Shown: positions 24,710 to 34,435, counted from the stretch's first letter. The stretch: DNA of 64,000 nucleotides from Flavisolibacter nicotianae (GCF_003628535.1 NZ_RBCI01000008.1:186001-250000), one strand, 5' to 3'. The notes: a model not told the origin generated them from the sequence alone. Numbers and translations are program-made.

Positions 24710-25177
24710 ATGCGTAAAGCACAAGCCAAAAAACTTCCCCTCGCCCCGGATCCCCGTTACAACGACAAACTGGTGACCCGTTTTGTGAACAACATTATGT
24801 GGGAAGGAAAGAAAAGCGTTGCCTTTGATATCTTCTACAACGCCCTGGAAAGAGTTTCGAAAATAACCGGTGAAGAAGGTTATGAAATCTGGCGCAAAGC
24901 CCTGGCCAATGTAACACCAGCCGTGGAAGTACGCAGCCGTCGTATCGGTGGTGCCACCTTCCAGATCCCGTCTGAAGTTCGCCAGGACAGGAAGATTTCC
25001 CTGAGCATTAAATGGCTGATCCGCTACAGCCGCGAAAGAAACGGTCGCAGCATGGCTGATAAGCTGGCCAACGAAATCGTTGCCGCTGCCAAGGGTGAAG
25101 GCGCCGCTTTCAAAAAGAAAGAAGATACCCACCGTATGGCCGAAGCCAACAAGGCTTTCGCTCACTTCAAAGTCTAA
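24710..25177 (+). CDS. rpsG: 30S ribosomal protein uS7
   Basis: A 155-residue primary binder of the 16S rRNA 3' major domain. [46 protein letters not shown] and the C-terminal [13 protein letters not shown] match the family. It follows rpsL after 86 bases. A strong terminator comes right after it, so fusA, which normally follows, is a separate transcription unit here. Confidence 0.98.
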   Translation: MRKAQAKKLPLAPDPRYNDKLVTRFVNNIMWEGKKSVAFDIFYNALERVSKITGEEGYEIWRKALANVTPAVEVRSRRIGGATFQIPSEVRQDRKISLSIKWLIRYSRERNGRSMADKLANEIVAAAKGEGAAFKKKEDTHRMAEANKAFAHFKV

Positions 25178-25200
25178 GGAACATCGGTTCTATAAATGAA

Positions 25201-25225
25201 AATATCCCGCTTCTGGCGGGATATT
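25201..25225. terminator. Bidirectional terminator after rpsG
   Basis: AATATCCCGC (25201-25210) pairs with GCGGGATATT (25216-25225) around a 5-base loop, followed by a T run on the plus strand and an A-rich flank on the other. It separates rpsG from the Lys/Ala-rich gene on the minus strand. Confidence 0.9.
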
Positions 25226-25251
25226 TTTTTATGTCTCGTTCTTTCTTGTTT

Positions 25252-26003
25252 TTAGGAGGCAGAACCCGGATTCTCTTCGCCTTCACCGTTGGTTGGGCCA
25301 CCGGCAATGCCGCTGTCAAATACATCGGTCGAAGGTGTCGTGATACCTTCCGGCGTTTGCGAGCCCGTGGCAAAATCAGAACCTTCGTAAGAGCCGCCCG
25401 TACCGCCGGTCATGCCACCAATAGGTAAGGTCGATTCATTGCTGCTACGGCGGCTTGCGCCTTTCTTGGCTGCGCTGCTGCGTGTGCTTTTTGAAGGCGA
25501 TCCTGCGCTCTTCTTTGTTGCTGATCCGCTTCTGGTTGCGGAAGAACCACCGCTACGGGTTGCGCTACGGCCACCGCTTGTGCTTTTTACGGCTGTTTTT
25601 GTTGCGCTTTTCGATGCACTTGAACTTGCTTTTTTGGCTGCACCTTTGGCTGCGCCGCCCTTCGACATCATGCCGCCTTTCTTGGCTGCTGTTTTCTTCG
25701 CAGCACCTTTGGCAGAGGATTTAGACGCAGATTTGGAAGCGCCGCCTTTTTTGGCTTTGGAAGCACCACCTTTTTTAGCGGCTCCCTTTGAGGAGGCACT
25801 GCTTTTTTTGGCTGCACCTTTGGCTGCGCCGCCCTTCGACATCATGCCGCCTTTCTTGGCTGCTGTTTTCTTCGCAGCACCTTTGGCAGAGGATTTAGAC
25901 GCAGATTTGGAAGCGCCGCCTTTTTTGCACCACCTTTTTTAGCGGCTCCCTTCGAGGAGGCACTGCTTTTTTTAGGGGCTGCTTTTTTTGTTGCTTTTGC
26001 CAT
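25252..26003 (-). CDS. Lys/Ala/Ser-rich histone-like repeat protein with an internal frame break
   Basis: The gene begins MAKATKKAAPKKSSASSKG and encodes a very basic Lys/Ala/Gly/Ser repeat protein like bacterial histone H1 or AlgP-type nucleoid proteins, with a neutral C-terminal tail from about residue 190. Frame 0 ends after 53 residues (TGA at 25844-25842). A -1 shift at the A AAA AAG heptamer (25926-25920) opens a continuous frame to the stop at 25252, giving 250 residues. The break comes from a 10-base loss in the first copy of a 174-base repeat. It may be programmed frameshifting, a recent disabling mutation, a phase-variable state or a sequence error. A downstream in-frame ATG at 25845 would give 197 residues. 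It sits between rpsG and fusA. Confidence 0.6.
25636..25973 (-). repeat. 174-base in-frame tandem duplication
   Basis: Bases 25636-25809 and 25810-25973 are near-identical copies. The unit is 174 bases, 58 codons, so copy number does not alter the frame. The copy nearer the gene start lacks 10 bases (GGCTTTGGAA after the T run ending at 25926), which does. A few point differences show that the duplication is not a simple assembly echo. Confidence 0.85.
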
Positions 26004-26476
26004 GTTTAATGGGTTTTAAGTAAGGGTTAATAAATATCCGTAATGAAATTACGAATGATAAATTATTTGCAAAAATTGTGCACACCTATTTTTTGCTTCT
26101 GCAAGACTGTCTTCATGTGAATCTGCGAAGGAAGTTGACAGGTGCAATGCAAACGCATGCATGGGAAATGTGCGCTGCGTCTGCGTCGCAGGTCGTTCTA
26201 ACTGGTTTGCTTATGCTACTCGTGCTTCGACCTGCGCAATCGCAGCGTGTGAAAAATGTCATCCGAAATTTTCTGGTAGAGTTGCAACATGCCGTGTCGT
26301 TCTTTTGTTTGTTTCTTTTCACACCATCCGTAAGTACTTTAGAATAGTGATTGTTGGACTTTGTTTTTTTACGTCCTTGTTTACAGCGACCGTTCAAGAG
26401 TGCTTTCCTGCACCAAACAGAAGGCGCCGGATTTCAACCGGATTTAATCTAGGGTTAACGATTTTGGCCCTTTTCT
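26004..26476. other. Intergenic region before fusA, about 470 bases
   Basis: No gene is evident. The part near 26010-26100 is A/T-rich and may hold the promoter of the repeat-protein gene. Short frames on the plus strand (26078-26347, 26161-26595) look like chance reading of non-coding DNA. Confidence 0.5.
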
Positions 26477-26510
26477 TTTGCCGGATTTCAGGGCTAAACG
26501 CTTACCTTTG
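26477..26510 (+). promoter_or_regulatory. Promoter of fusA
   Basis: TTTG at 26477-26480 and TACCTTTG at 26503-26510 are separated by 22 bases, a good match to the phylum consensus. The leader would be about 22 bases. fusA therefore has its own promoter instead of using that of rpsL. Confidence 0.65.
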
Positions 26511-26536
26511 CGCTCCAAATTCAATTTTAATCAATC

Positions 26537-28684
26537 ATGGCAGACTTAAGATTTCAACGCAACTTTGGTATCGCCGCCCACATCGATGCGGGTAAGACGA
26601 CCACTACAGAGCGTATTTTGCGCTATACCGGCATGATCCACAAGATTGGTGAGGTGCATGACGGGGCTGCTACAACCGACTGGATGGAGCAGGAAAAAGA
26701 AAGAGGGATTACCATTACCTCTGCGGCGGTAAGCTGCCAGTGGAATTTCCCTACTGTATTAGGTAAGGCAACTCCCGATACAAAAAAATACTATTTCAAC
26801 ATTATCGATACTCCGGGTCACGTGGACTTTACCGTAGAAGTAGAGCGTTCCATGCGTGTACTGGATGGCCTGATTGCCCTGTTTTCTGCGGTTGATGGTG
26901 TAGAGCCTCAATCGGAAACCGTATGGCGCCAGGCAAACCGTTACCGTGTACCGCGGATCGGTTTCGTCAACAAAATGGACCGCCAGGGTGCCGACTTTTT
27001 GATGGTGGTAAACCAGGTAAAAGAAATGCTGGGTGCGAAAGCCGTTCCCCTGCAGCTTCCGATCGGCGCTGAAGATGATTTCAAAGGCGTGGTTGACCTG
27101 ATCAAAATGAAGGGCATCGTTTGGCACATGGAAACAGAAGGAATGACGTTCGACGAGATCGCTATCCCTGCTGACATGGTGGACGAAGTAAACGAGTGGA
27201 GACAAAACCTGATTGAAGCCGTTGCTGAATACGATGACAAGTTGCTGGAGAAATTCTTCGACGATCCGAGCACAATTACGGAAGCCGAAGTGCACGAAGC
27301 GATCCGCAAAGCAACCATCGACCTGAGCATCGTTCCAATGATGTGCGGTTCTTCTTTCAAAAATAAAGGTGTACAAACGGCACTGGATGCTGTTTGCCGC
27401 TACCTGCCTTCTCCGGTTGATATTGAAGCCGTAACAGGTACAGATCCCAACACAGGTGAGGAAATCACGCGGAAACCGGATGCCAAAGAACCTTTTGCAG
27501 CCCTGGCCTTCAAGATCATGACTGACCCGTTCGTTGGTCGCCTGGCCTTCTTCCGGGCTTATTCTGGCCACCTCGATGCCGGTTCATACGTACTGAACGT
27601 ACGCAGCGGTAAGAAGGAGCGGATCAGCCGTATCATGAAGATGTTTGCCAACAAACAAAACCCGATCGACTTCATCGAGGCTGGTGATATTGGTGCAGCG
27701 GTTGGTTTCAAAGAAATCAAAACCGGTGATACCCTTTGCGACGAGAACCACCCGATCACGCTGGAGAACATGTTCATCCCGGAGCCGGTGATCTCTATCG
27801 CCATTGAGCCGAAAACGCAGGCCGACGTTGACAAAATGGGTATGGCCATTGCAAAGCTGATTGAAGAAGATCCGACACTGCGTGTAAAAACAGATGAAGA
27901 TACAGGCCAGACCGTGTTGAGCGGTATGGGTGAATTGCACCTGGAGATCATCGTTGACCGTATGCGTCGCGAATTTAAAGTAGAAGTAAACCAGGGTGCT
28001 CCCCAGGTTGCCTATAAAGAAGCATTCAACACAACTGTCGAACACCGTGAAGTGCTGAAAAAGCAGTCGGGTGGTCGTGGTAAGTTTGCCGATATCGTCT
28101 TCAACCTCGGACCGGTTGATGCTGATTGGAAAGAAGCAAACCCGGACAAGAATTTCCAGTTCGTGAACGATATCTTCGGTGGTTCCATTCCGAAAGAATT
28201 CATCACGCCAATCCAGAAAGGCTTCGAAGCGTCGATGGGTACCGGTGTGCTGGCCTCTTACCCGGTTGACAACATGAAAGTGCGCATTTTTGATGGTTCG
28301 TTCCACCAGGTTGACTCGGACGCCATGTCGTTCGAACTTTGCGCCAAGCAAGGTTTCCGCGAAGCGGCAAGAAAAGCAAAACCTGTTTTGCTGGAGCCGA
28401 TCATGAAAGTGGAAGTGCTGACTCCTGACCAGTACATGGGTGATGTTACCGGTGACCTGAACCGTCGTCGCGGTATGATGGAAGGTATGGATACCCGTGC
28501 AGGCGTACAGGTGATCAAGGCCAAAGTTCCGCTGAGCGAAATGTTTGGTTATGTAACCCAACTGCGTTCGCTGTCTTCCGGTCGTGCATCGTCTACGATG
28601 GAGTTCTCTCACTACTCTCCGGCTCCGAACAACATCGCTGAAGAAGTGATCGCGAAGAGCAAGGGCAAAGTGAGCGCTGAATAA
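26537..28684 (+). CDS. fusA: Elongation factor G
   Basis: A 715-residue GTPase that moves tRNAs and mRNA through the ribosome. The GTP site is visible: AHIDAGKT (residues 14-21), the switch region [14 protein letters not shown] (91-95) and NKMD (145-148). Domains II-V follow, with the domain IV segment starting near [12 protein letters not shown] and ending in the [19 protein letters not shown] element. It is closest to housekeeping EF-G. It has its own promoter and terminator. tuf, commonly near, is not in the window. Confidence 0.98.
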   Translation: MADLRFQRNFGIAAHIDAGKTTTTERILRYTGMIHKIGEVHDGAATTDWMEQEKERGITITSAAVSCQWNFPTVLGKATPDTKKYYFNIIDTPGHVDFTVEVERSMRVLDGLIALFSAVDGVEPQSETVWRQANRYRVPRIGFVNKMDRQGADFLMVVNQVKEMLGAKAVPLQLPIGAEDDFKGVVDLIKMKGIVWHMETEGMTFDEIAIPADMVDEVNEWRQNLIEAVAEYDDKLLEKFFDDPSTITEAEVHEAIRKATIDLSIVPMMCGSSFKNKGVQTALDAVCRYLPSPVDIEAVTGTDPNTGEEITRKPDAKEPFAALAFKIMTDPFVGRLAFFRAYSGHLDAGSYVLNVRSGKKERISRIMKMFANKQNPIDFIEAGDIGAAVGFKEIKTGDTLCDENHPITLENMFIPEPVISIAIEPKTQADVDKMGMAIAKLIEEDPTLRVKTDEDTGQTVLSGMGELHLEIIVDRMRREFKVEVNQGAPQVAYKEAFNTTVEHREVLKKQSGGRGKFADIVFNLGPVDADWKEANPDKNFQFVNDIFGGSIPKEFITPIQKGFEASMGTGVLASYPVDNMKVRIFDGSFHQVDSDAMSFELCAKQGFREAARKAKPVLLEPIMKVEVLTPDQYMGDVTGDLNRRRGMMEGMDTRAGVQVIKAKVPLSEMFGYVTQLRSLSSGRASSTMEFSHYSPAPNNIAEEVIAKSKGKVSAE

Positions 28685-28703
28685 GAATTGGTATTCTCGA
28701 AAT

Positions 28704-28735
28704 AAAAATCCCGTCGGGCAACTGACGGGATTTTT
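28704..28735 (+). terminator. Intrinsic terminator of fusA
   Basis: AAAAATCCCGTC (28704-28715) pairs with GACGGGATTTTT (28724-28735) around an 8-base loop and is followed by a T-rich stretch, 20 bases past the fusA stop. Confidence 0.9.
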
Positions 28736-28946
28736 TATTGAAAAAAAATCTAATTAGAAACAGCATGCAACCGTTTAGGCATTGATTTTGTCTTTGAGTC
28801 AAGATAATTGCCCCTCTTCATACTGGCCGTTACTGGCCTATGAAAAACACCAACCGGGTCAATTGTCCTGCGGGCTCTTCGGAGCCCATTTTCACGTTCT
28901 TTAACATTGGCACCATCCTTGCCCGTGACAGGAAAATTTTTCTGTC

Positions 28947-29738
28947 ATGAAAACTAAACGTTTCCTCGTATTGGCTGCTGCAGCTACCGTTTTCTCTTTT
29001 TATGCTTGTTCCAAAAATGATGTTTCCTCCGGCGATGGCAAAGCCCACATGCAGGTGGCGCTGACCGATGGCCCGGGCAATTATGATGAAGTGAACATCG
29101 ACGTGCAGGATATCCGCATCAATTATTCAAACGATACCGCAAACGGCTGGGTAAGCCTGAATGGCGTAAAAACCGGCAGTTACGATATCCTGCGGCTGGC
29201 CAACGGGAAAGATACCGTACTGGCCGATGCGCAGATCAACACCGGCCGCATCGAACAAATCCGTCTCATTTTGGGCGATAACAATTTTGTGCGGGTCAAC
29301 GGGCAAACAATTAAACTCCAAACGCCCAGTGCACAACAATCCGGGCTGAAACTGAATATCCACCAGGATGTAAACGAAGGCGTGACGTACAAACTGTTGA
29401 TGGACTTTGATGCATCCCGTTCAATCGTTCAGACCGGGAATGGAAAATACCTATTGAAGCCGGTGATCCGCACAACCCTGGAAGCCATCGGCGGCAGTGT
29501 ACGTGGTTTTGTAACGCCGGATAGTATTGCCACAGCCGTTTATGCTTTGCAGGGAACCGATACGGTAGCCGGAACGCATACCGTGAGCGGTGCCTACATG
29601 CTGAAAGGGTTGAATGCAGGTTCCTATTCACTGGCCTTTGTGCCTGGCAACAGCACATTCAAGTCGCAGACAAAAGCAGGTGTCAACGTAACCGTGAACA
29701 ATGTGACTGTCGTGGATACTGTGCATTTGGTACAGTAA
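28947..29738 (+). CDS. DUF4382 domain lipoprotein
   Basis: A 263-residue lipoprotein: signal peptide ending in FYAC with Cys 21 as lipidation site, then a DUF4382 domain (about residues 33-165) with the VALTDGPGNYDEVNIDVQDI start. A C-terminal carboxypeptidase-regulatory-like beta domain follows (about 180-263). DUF4382 proteins are surface or periplasmic proteins of unknown function, common in Bacteroidota. It stands alone between two terminators, inside the gap between fusA and rpsJ, where no gene is usually found. Confidence 0.87.
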   Translation: MKTKRFLVLAAAATVFSFYACSKNDVSSGDGKAHMQVALTDGPGNYDEVNIDVQDIRINYSNDTANGWVSLNGVKTGSYDILRLANGKDTVLADAQINTGRIEQIRLILGDNNFVRVNGQTIKLQTPSAQQSGLKLNIHQDVNEGVTYKLLMDFDASRSIVQTGNGKYLLKPVIRTTLEAIGGSVRGFVTPDSIATAVYALQGTDTVAGTHTVSGAYMLKGLNAGSYSLAFVPGNSTFKSQTKAGVNVTVNNVTVVDTVHLVQ

Positions 29739-29758
29739 GATGTTTTTTTACAATAGAG

Positions 29759-29782
29759 AAGGCCGGCTTTGTAGCCGGCCTT
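29759..29782. terminator. Bidirectional terminator
   Basis: AAGGCCGGCT (29759-29768) pairs perfectly with 29773-29782 across TTGT, followed by a T run. It lies between the convergent DUF4382 and LPG-synthase-type genes. Confidence 0.92.
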
Positions 29783-29822
29783 TTTTATAACGATGCCTTT
29801 CGGCCATTATTTGGGAATTCGT

Positions 29823-30734
29823 TTACGGTGATTGTTTGGAGGGTGTCATTCCCTGCAGCGGATCGTGAAAGACGAAATAGGCGCCCCAGGCAGCGCCAGC
29901 CACGCTGCTCAGGTAAAAAAGAAGGCTGATGATGACGGCAACATGCGGATCGATATGAAAATAGGTGGCGCCTTCGGCAAACACGACTTCCCTTGTGCCC
30001 AGCCCTCCGCCCAGTGAAAGCGGCAGGACCGAAACGACCGAGGCAAAAAGAAAGATAAACACCCATTCCTTGCCATTTGCAGTGATGTGCAGGGCCGATA
30101 AAATCAGGTAGATGCCCCCCACCTGGATGGCCTGCACGACAAGACCCCAGAAAAACGTGGGCAGAAAGCCGGGAAGAAAATCGGTGAAAAATTTTGCAAT
30201 CGTAAAATACAAAGCCGCAATGGCGAGCAGGCATCCGCCAACCAATACCAGGTCGTACGTTTTATTGTCAAACACAATTACGCCGTAAATACAAAGCAGA
30301 ACACCCAGGCCAAGCAAGCCGCTGAACCGGTCGAGCAGTACGGCAGCACTGGTTTTTCGATAGGATGCACCAAACCGCTTGTTCAGCACAACCACTTTGT
30401 AAGCATCGCCACTGATAGATCCCGGTAGAAAAAGATTGTAGAACATGCCGAGCCAGTAAAGCTTGATGTTTTGCCACTGCGGCAGATGGAGGCTGATATT
30501 TTGAAAGTAGATGTTGAGCCGGTAAGCGGCCACCAGTTTTGAAAGAATGTAGGCCAAAACTGCCAACACGAAAAAGGCCCAATTGGCTGTTTGCAGGGCA
30601 TCGAATGCTTTGCCGAAATCAATCTTCCGGGAGATATACCAAAAACAAAGAACAGTAATCACGATCTTGACAAGCAACTTCACCAGTTTCTTCGTCCTCG
30701 ATTCTTTTTTTTCAGGGGTGATCTCTGTCGGCAT
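29823..30734 (-). CDS. Lysylphosphatidylglycerol synthase-type transmembrane protein (UPF0104)
   Basis: A 303-residue membrane protein with about eight helices, of the LPG_synthase_TM (UPF0104/AglD) family. Members flip lipids or stand beside glycan-lipid enzymes. Landmarks are the FYNLFLPGSISGDAYKVVVL segment (near residues 98-117) with its conserved SxxGDxxK, RFSGLLGLG, and PLSLGGGLGTREVVFAEG near residue 240. There is no soluble lysyl-transferase domain, so it is not an MprF itself. It is divergent from the beta-helix gene, 47 bases apart. Confidence 0.85.
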   Translation of the reverse strand: MPTEITPEKKESRTKKLVKLLVKIVITVLCFWYISRKIDFGKAFDALQTANWAFFVLAVLAYILSKLVAAYRLNIYFQNISLHLPQWQNIKLYWLGMFYNLFLPGSISGDAYKVVVLNKRFGASYRKTSAAVLLDRFSGLLGLGVLLCIYGVIVFDNKTYDLVLVGGCLLAIAALYFTIAKFFTDFLPGFLPTFFWGLVVQAIQVGGIYLILSALHITANGKEWVFIFLFASVVSVLPLSLGGGLGTREVVFAEGATYFHIDPHVAVIISLLFYLSSVAGAAWGAYFVFHDPLQGMTPSKQSP

Positions 30735-30781
30735 TCATTAAATTTAGCGCTCACAAAAGCGGTGCAAGTAAAACGAAAAGG

Positions 30782-32941
30782 ATGAATAAAAAAATAGGAT
30801 GGCTCGTTTTCCTGTTGCTGATATGTTTCTCGGTTCAGGCGCAGGTAATGCTTCATCGAGGCATGACCATCACCCGGTCGGCAACAATCAAAAAGGGGGT
30901 GTATGCATTGAATGGTTTCGACAGTTTGACCAAGAGTGCCATCGTAATTATGGGAGACAATATCACCGTCGATTTCAATCATGCGGTGTTGCGGGGAAGC
31001 TCCACCAAAAAGAACCCGGATGAATTTTACGGCGTGGCGGTTCTGATCAAAGGCGGGAAAAACATTACGATCAAAAACCTGACAGCCAGGGGCTATAAAG
31101 TTGCCGTGCTGGCCCGTAATGTTGAAGGGCTGAAAATCGAAAACTGCGATTTCAGTTATAATTACCGGCAGCGCCTTAATAGCACGCAGGAGAAAGAAGA
31201 CATTTCCGACTGGCTGAGCCATCACCACAACGAAAACGACGAATGGCTTCGCTACGGGGCTGCTATTTACTTAAAGGGGTGCAACGGCGCCGTGATTTCT
31301 GGCAACAAAGTTACCGGCGGTCAAAACGCCCTGCTGATGACGGCCTGCGTTGGCGCCATGATCTACAACAACGATTTTTCGTATAATTCAGGATTGGGCC
31401 TGGGCTTTTATCGCAGTAGCTACAACAAGGTACTGCATAACCGTCTAAACTTTAATGTGCGTGGCTATAGCCATGGGGTGTATAACAGGGGACAGGATAG
31501 TGCCGGCATCCTGGTTTATGAGCAAAGCAGCGGCAACCTGTTTTTTAAAAACTCCGTTACGCACAGCGGCGACGGCTTTTTCTTATGGGCGGGCCAGTCG
31601 ACCATGGACACGGGACAGGGCGGCTGCAACGACAATCAACTTCTCTTCAACGACTTTTCCTATTCACCCACCAATGGTGTTGAAGTAACGTTTAGCCGCA
31701 ACATCATTGCTCACAACCGGATTTACGAATGTGATCATGGGGTGTGGGGCGGATACAGTTTCCACTCGGCCATTGCCGATAACCAATTTCGCAACAACCG
31801 CGTTGCCATTGCCATCGAACATGGGCAGCACAACGAGATTACTGGCAATACTTTCCTGGAGAACAAAGAGGCCATTAAAATTTGGTCGCGGCCACAGCAG
31901 CCTTTGGATTGGGGCTATGCAAAATTCCGCGATACGCGAAGCGTGGACTACACGATCGGTACCAACAATTTCAGCCGCAACGGAACAGTCTTTGACCTGC
32001 AGCGGACCGATAGCCTGGCCATTTTTGACAACGTCTATTCCGAAAACGCGAAACAATACAACAAAGACAGTACGGTTACCAACCTAGACAGTGTGCCGCA
32101 ACGGGTTTACGATACCGCAGCATTCGACTACAGCCTGCCAAATGGAATGGATGCTTTTAAAGGAAACGGCAAGCTGGCGGGACGCAAAAACATTCGCATG
32201 ACAGAATGGGGACCTTATGATTATGGCTACCCGATTCTTTGGAATTCGAATCCAACCGATACGGCAGGCAAAATGGAATTTGACGTGTTTGGTCCCAGGG
32301 GTAAATGGAAGATCGTTTCGGTGAAAGGAGCGGTAGATTACCAGGCGGCAGGCGACAGCTTTCCCGGTAAACTCAGGATAACCAAAAAAGCAGGAGCGAA
32401 GCATGACATTGTTGTTACGGCCGAATACCGCGGGCCGGCATTTACCGATGTGTTTGGAAACCGGGTGGCAGCAAACCGGCCATACCGCTTCCAATTCAAA
32501 AAGTTTTTTCAGCCTATACCGTTTACGGTAAAATGGTTTGCCTTTGATAGTGCCAGTAACCCGGTCAAAAAGGAAACATTGAAAAACCTGGAAACACAAC
32601 AACCCATCAAGGTAGAATCTGTGGACAGGCTTGACTACGCCTGGTGGAGTGGAATCAAAACGAAGGACAGTTCGTACCAGCAGTTTCTGACTATCGCCGA
32701 GGGTAAGGCCGAGATGGACAAAGGCCTCTACGAGCTGAGCGTTACCTGGGACGATGCCGTAAGGGTATATATTGATGGAAAGCTGGTGATCGATGAATGG
32801 GAGCCGTCGAAGTATACATTCGACGAGGCGCCAAACAGGAGGGTGGGCATTAACCTCGGCGGATGGCATCGCTTCAGGATTGAGCATGCCAACCTCCACG
32901 GTTTTGCGACCTTAAGCCTGAAACTGGCCAAGAAGAATTGA
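30782..32941 (+). CDS. Secreted right-handed parallel beta-helix protein with PA14-like C-terminus
   Basis: A 719-residue exported protein. A signal peptide (about residues 1-20, cleavage after VQA) precedes a right-handed parallel beta-helix of PbH1 coils covering about residues 60-420, with repeated N-x-I/F-x-x-N rungs (ENCDFSYN, YNNDFSYNSG, HNRIYECDHG, NTFLENKEA). A middle linker leads to a C-terminal beta sandwich (about 580-719) with LSVTWDDAVRVYIDGKLVIDEW, a PA14-like carbohydrate-binding fold. It may cleave or bind a polysaccharide. Divergent from a lipid-flippase-type protein. Confidence 0.87.
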   Translation: MNKKIGWLVFLLLICFSVQAQVMLHRGMTITRSATIKKGVYALNGFDSLTKSAIVIMGDNITVDFNHAVLRGSSTKKNPDEFYGVAVLIKGGKNITIKNLTARGYKVAVLARNVEGLKIENCDFSYNYRQRLNSTQEKEDISDWLSHHHNENDEWLRYGAAIYLKGCNGAVISGNKVTGGQNALLMTACVGAMIYNNDFSYNSGLGLGFYRSSYNKVLHNRLNFNVRGYSHGVYNRGQDSAGILVYEQSSGNLFFKNSVTHSGDGFFLWAGQSTMDTGQGGCNDNQLLFNDFSYSPTNGVEVTFSRNIIAHNRIYECDHGVWGGYSFHSAIADNQFRNNRVAIAIEHGQHNEITGNTFLENKEAIKIWSRPQQPLDWGYAKFRDTRSVDYTIGTNNFSRNGTVFDLQRTDSLAIFDNVYSENAKQYNKDSTVTNLDSVPQRVYDTAAFDYSLPNGMDAFKGNGKLAGRKNIRMTEWGPYDYGYPILWNSNPTDTAGKMEFDVFGPRGKWKIVSVKGAVDYQAAGDSFPGKLRITKKAGAKHDIVVTAEYRGPAFTDVFGNRVAANRPYRFQFKKFFQPIPFTVKWFAFDSASNPVKKETLKNLETQQPIKVESVDRLDYAWWSGIKTKDSSYQQFLTIAEGKAEMDKGLYELSVTWDDAVRVYIDGKLVIDEWEPSKYTFDEAPNRRVGINLGGWHRFRIEHANLHGFATLSLKLAKKN

Positions 32942-33155
32942 TCGTGATTCTTTCCTTAGCGCAGTCAGGAGCGATCTGTTCTATTTAAAGTAAATCGCCT
33001 TCGCGAACCTGGAAAGCTCCAATCTTCTAAGAATCTTGGCCGACCTGGGCAATTGAGTTTACCCTAAGATTTGCCTTTTTTTACCCAAAGCCGGTCGCCG
33101 CCTGCCCATTTCCGGTTGCTTTAGGCCTTTCTTCACAAAAAAACTTTTGTCTTTC

Positions 33156-33186
33156 TTTGTGCATATGAAATGATCCCCTACTTTTG
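33156..33186 (+). promoter_or_regulatory. Promoter of the S10-spc operon
   Basis: TTTG at 33156-33159 and TACTTTTG at 33179-33186, 19 bases apart, match the Bacteroidota consensus exactly. Transcription would start near 33190, right at the foot of the hairpin at 33191-33208. Confidence 0.75.
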
Positions 33187-33190
33187 CACT

Positions 33191-33208
33191 CCCATTGTAA
33201 AAAATGGG
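33191..33208 (+). promoter_or_regulatory. 5'-terminal hairpin of the S10 operon leader
   Basis: CCCATT (33191-33196) pairs with AATGGG (33203-33208) around a 6-base loop at the predicted 5' end of the mRNA, 8 bases before rpsJ ATG. It could stabilise the transcript or be a simple control site. Confidence 0.45.
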
Positions 33209-33216
33209 AATCGATT

Positions 33217-33522
33217 ATGTCACAACGAATCAGAATTAAACTTCAGTCTTACGACCACAACCTGGTAGACAAATCAGCAGAGAAAATTGTTAAGACTGTT
33301 CGTAGCACCGGCGCCGTAGTTACAGGTCCAATTCCTCTGCCTACCCGCAAGAAGATCTTTACCGTGTTGCGTTCACCCCACGTGAACAAAAAGAGCCGCG
33401 AACAGTTCCAGTTGGCCACTCACAAGCGCCTGCTGGATATCTACACTTCTTCTTCAAGAACCGTAGATGCCCTGTCGAAGCTGGATTTGCCCTCTGGTGT
33501 TGAGGTTGAAATCAAAGCGTAA
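33217..33522 (+). CDS. rpsJ: 30S ribosomal protein uS10
   Basis: A 101-residue ribosomal protein of the 30S head that also pairs with NusB in antitermination. [21 protein letters not shown] and [29 protein letters not shown] are family hallmarks. ATG 33217 is set by this N-terminus; an upstream ATG would lie in the promoter. First gene of the S10-spc operon. A 295-base spacer before rplC is unusually long. Confidence 0.98.
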   Translation: MSQRIRIKLQSYDHNLVDKSAEKIVKTVRSTGAVVTGPIPLPTRKKIFTVLRSPHVNKKSREQFQLATHKRLLDIYTSSSRTVDALSKLDLPSGVEVEIKA

Positions 33523-33817
33523 AAGAAGTCCTTACCAAAGGCAAGCAGTTCTTATAAAACCATTTCTCATCTCTCAACCGAATCCCGTTTTCCGGGAAGC
33601 GAAAAAAGAGCTCTGAAACAAAATGCGGGTAAAACCGCACATTACATATAAACAAGCCCTTCGAGGTTTGTTTGTCGCCGGTACTTCTGAAGCCGCCACG
33701 AGCGGACCGCGTAAAGCGAGATAAAAGAAAAGGTCGGATGATGAACCAGGATTGAAGACCCAACTATACCAATGGGTCTGTCTTGCACAACCTTGCGGGG
33801 ATTAAACCGCAAAACAA
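33523..33817. other. Long rpsJ-rplC spacer, 295 bases
   Basis: It contains no gene and no terminator with a T run. Short inverted pieces exist (for example CCCG...CGGG near 33585-33600). It does not show the 7- or 8-base periodicity of the later spacers. It could house a leader for L4-type autoregulation placed after rpsJ, but nothing decisive is visible. Confidence 0.4.
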
Positions 33818-34435
33818 ATGAAAGGTATCATTGGTAAAAAAATTGGGATGACCAGCGTCTTCGATCCGAGCGGCAAACAAACCGCTTGTACGATTATCGA
33901 AGCTGGTCCTTGCGTCGTTACGCAAGTCAAGACACAGGACACAGACGGCTACAGCGCTATCCAGGTAGCCTTCGGCGACAAGAAAGACAAACACGCCACT
34001 GCAGCAGAAAAAGGACACTTCTCCAAGGCCAGCACTCCGGCTAAGAAATTTGTAAAGGAATTTCGCAACTCTTCTCTCGACAAAAATATTGGTGACACCA
34101 TCACAGTAGACATCTTCGCCGAAGGCGAAAAAGTCGAGGTTGTCGGTACCACAAAAGGTAAAGGCTTCCAGGGTGTTGTTAAGCGCCACGGATTTAGTGG
34201 TGTGGGTGAAGCTTCTCACGGTCAGCACGACCGTCAAAGAGCTCCGGGTTCGATCGGTGGTTCGTCTTACCCTTCCCGTGTATTCAAAGGCATGCGCATG
34301 GCCGGCCGTATGGGTACCGACCGTGTAAAGGTGAAAGGCCTGAAGATCGTTAAGATTTTCCCTGAGAAAAATTTCATTTTGGTAAGTGGTTCAGTTCCGG
34401 GCCATAATGGTTCAATCGTTTTAATCCAGAAATAG
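33818..34435 (+). CDS. rplC: 50S ribosomal protein uL3
   Basis: A 205-residue large-subunit protein reaching toward the peptidyl transferase centre. [16 protein letters not shown] begins it, and the [17 protein letters not shown]-type loop appears as [19 protein letters not shown] (about residues 132-150). The end, [19 protein letters not shown], is typical. Only 55 bases lie before rplD, with a 9-bp hairpin starting just past the stop. Confidence 0.98.
   Translation: MKGIIGKKIGMTSVFDPSGKQTACTIIEAGPCVVTQVKTQDTDGYSAIQVAFGDKKDKHATAAEKGHFSKASTPAKKFVKEFRNSSLDKNIGDTITVDIFAEGEKVEVVGTTKGKGFQGVVKRHGFSGVGEASHGQHDRQRAPGSIGGSSYPSRVFKGMRMAGRMGTDRVKVKGLKIVKIFPEKNFILVSGSVPGHNGSIVLIQK

Noticed and set aside
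25252-25845. Taking ATG 25845 as the true start of the Lys/Ala-rich gene
   Set aside because: It lies inside the repeat, and a better start (26003) with the family-like N-terminus MAKATKKAAPKK exists upstream; the frame break explains the apparent short form. It remains a possible internal start.
27584-28612. Minus-strand open frame of 342 codons across fusA
   Set aside because: Antisense to well-conserved EF-G; the sequence is rich in His/Phe/Arg as expected for a reverse reading of fusA codons.
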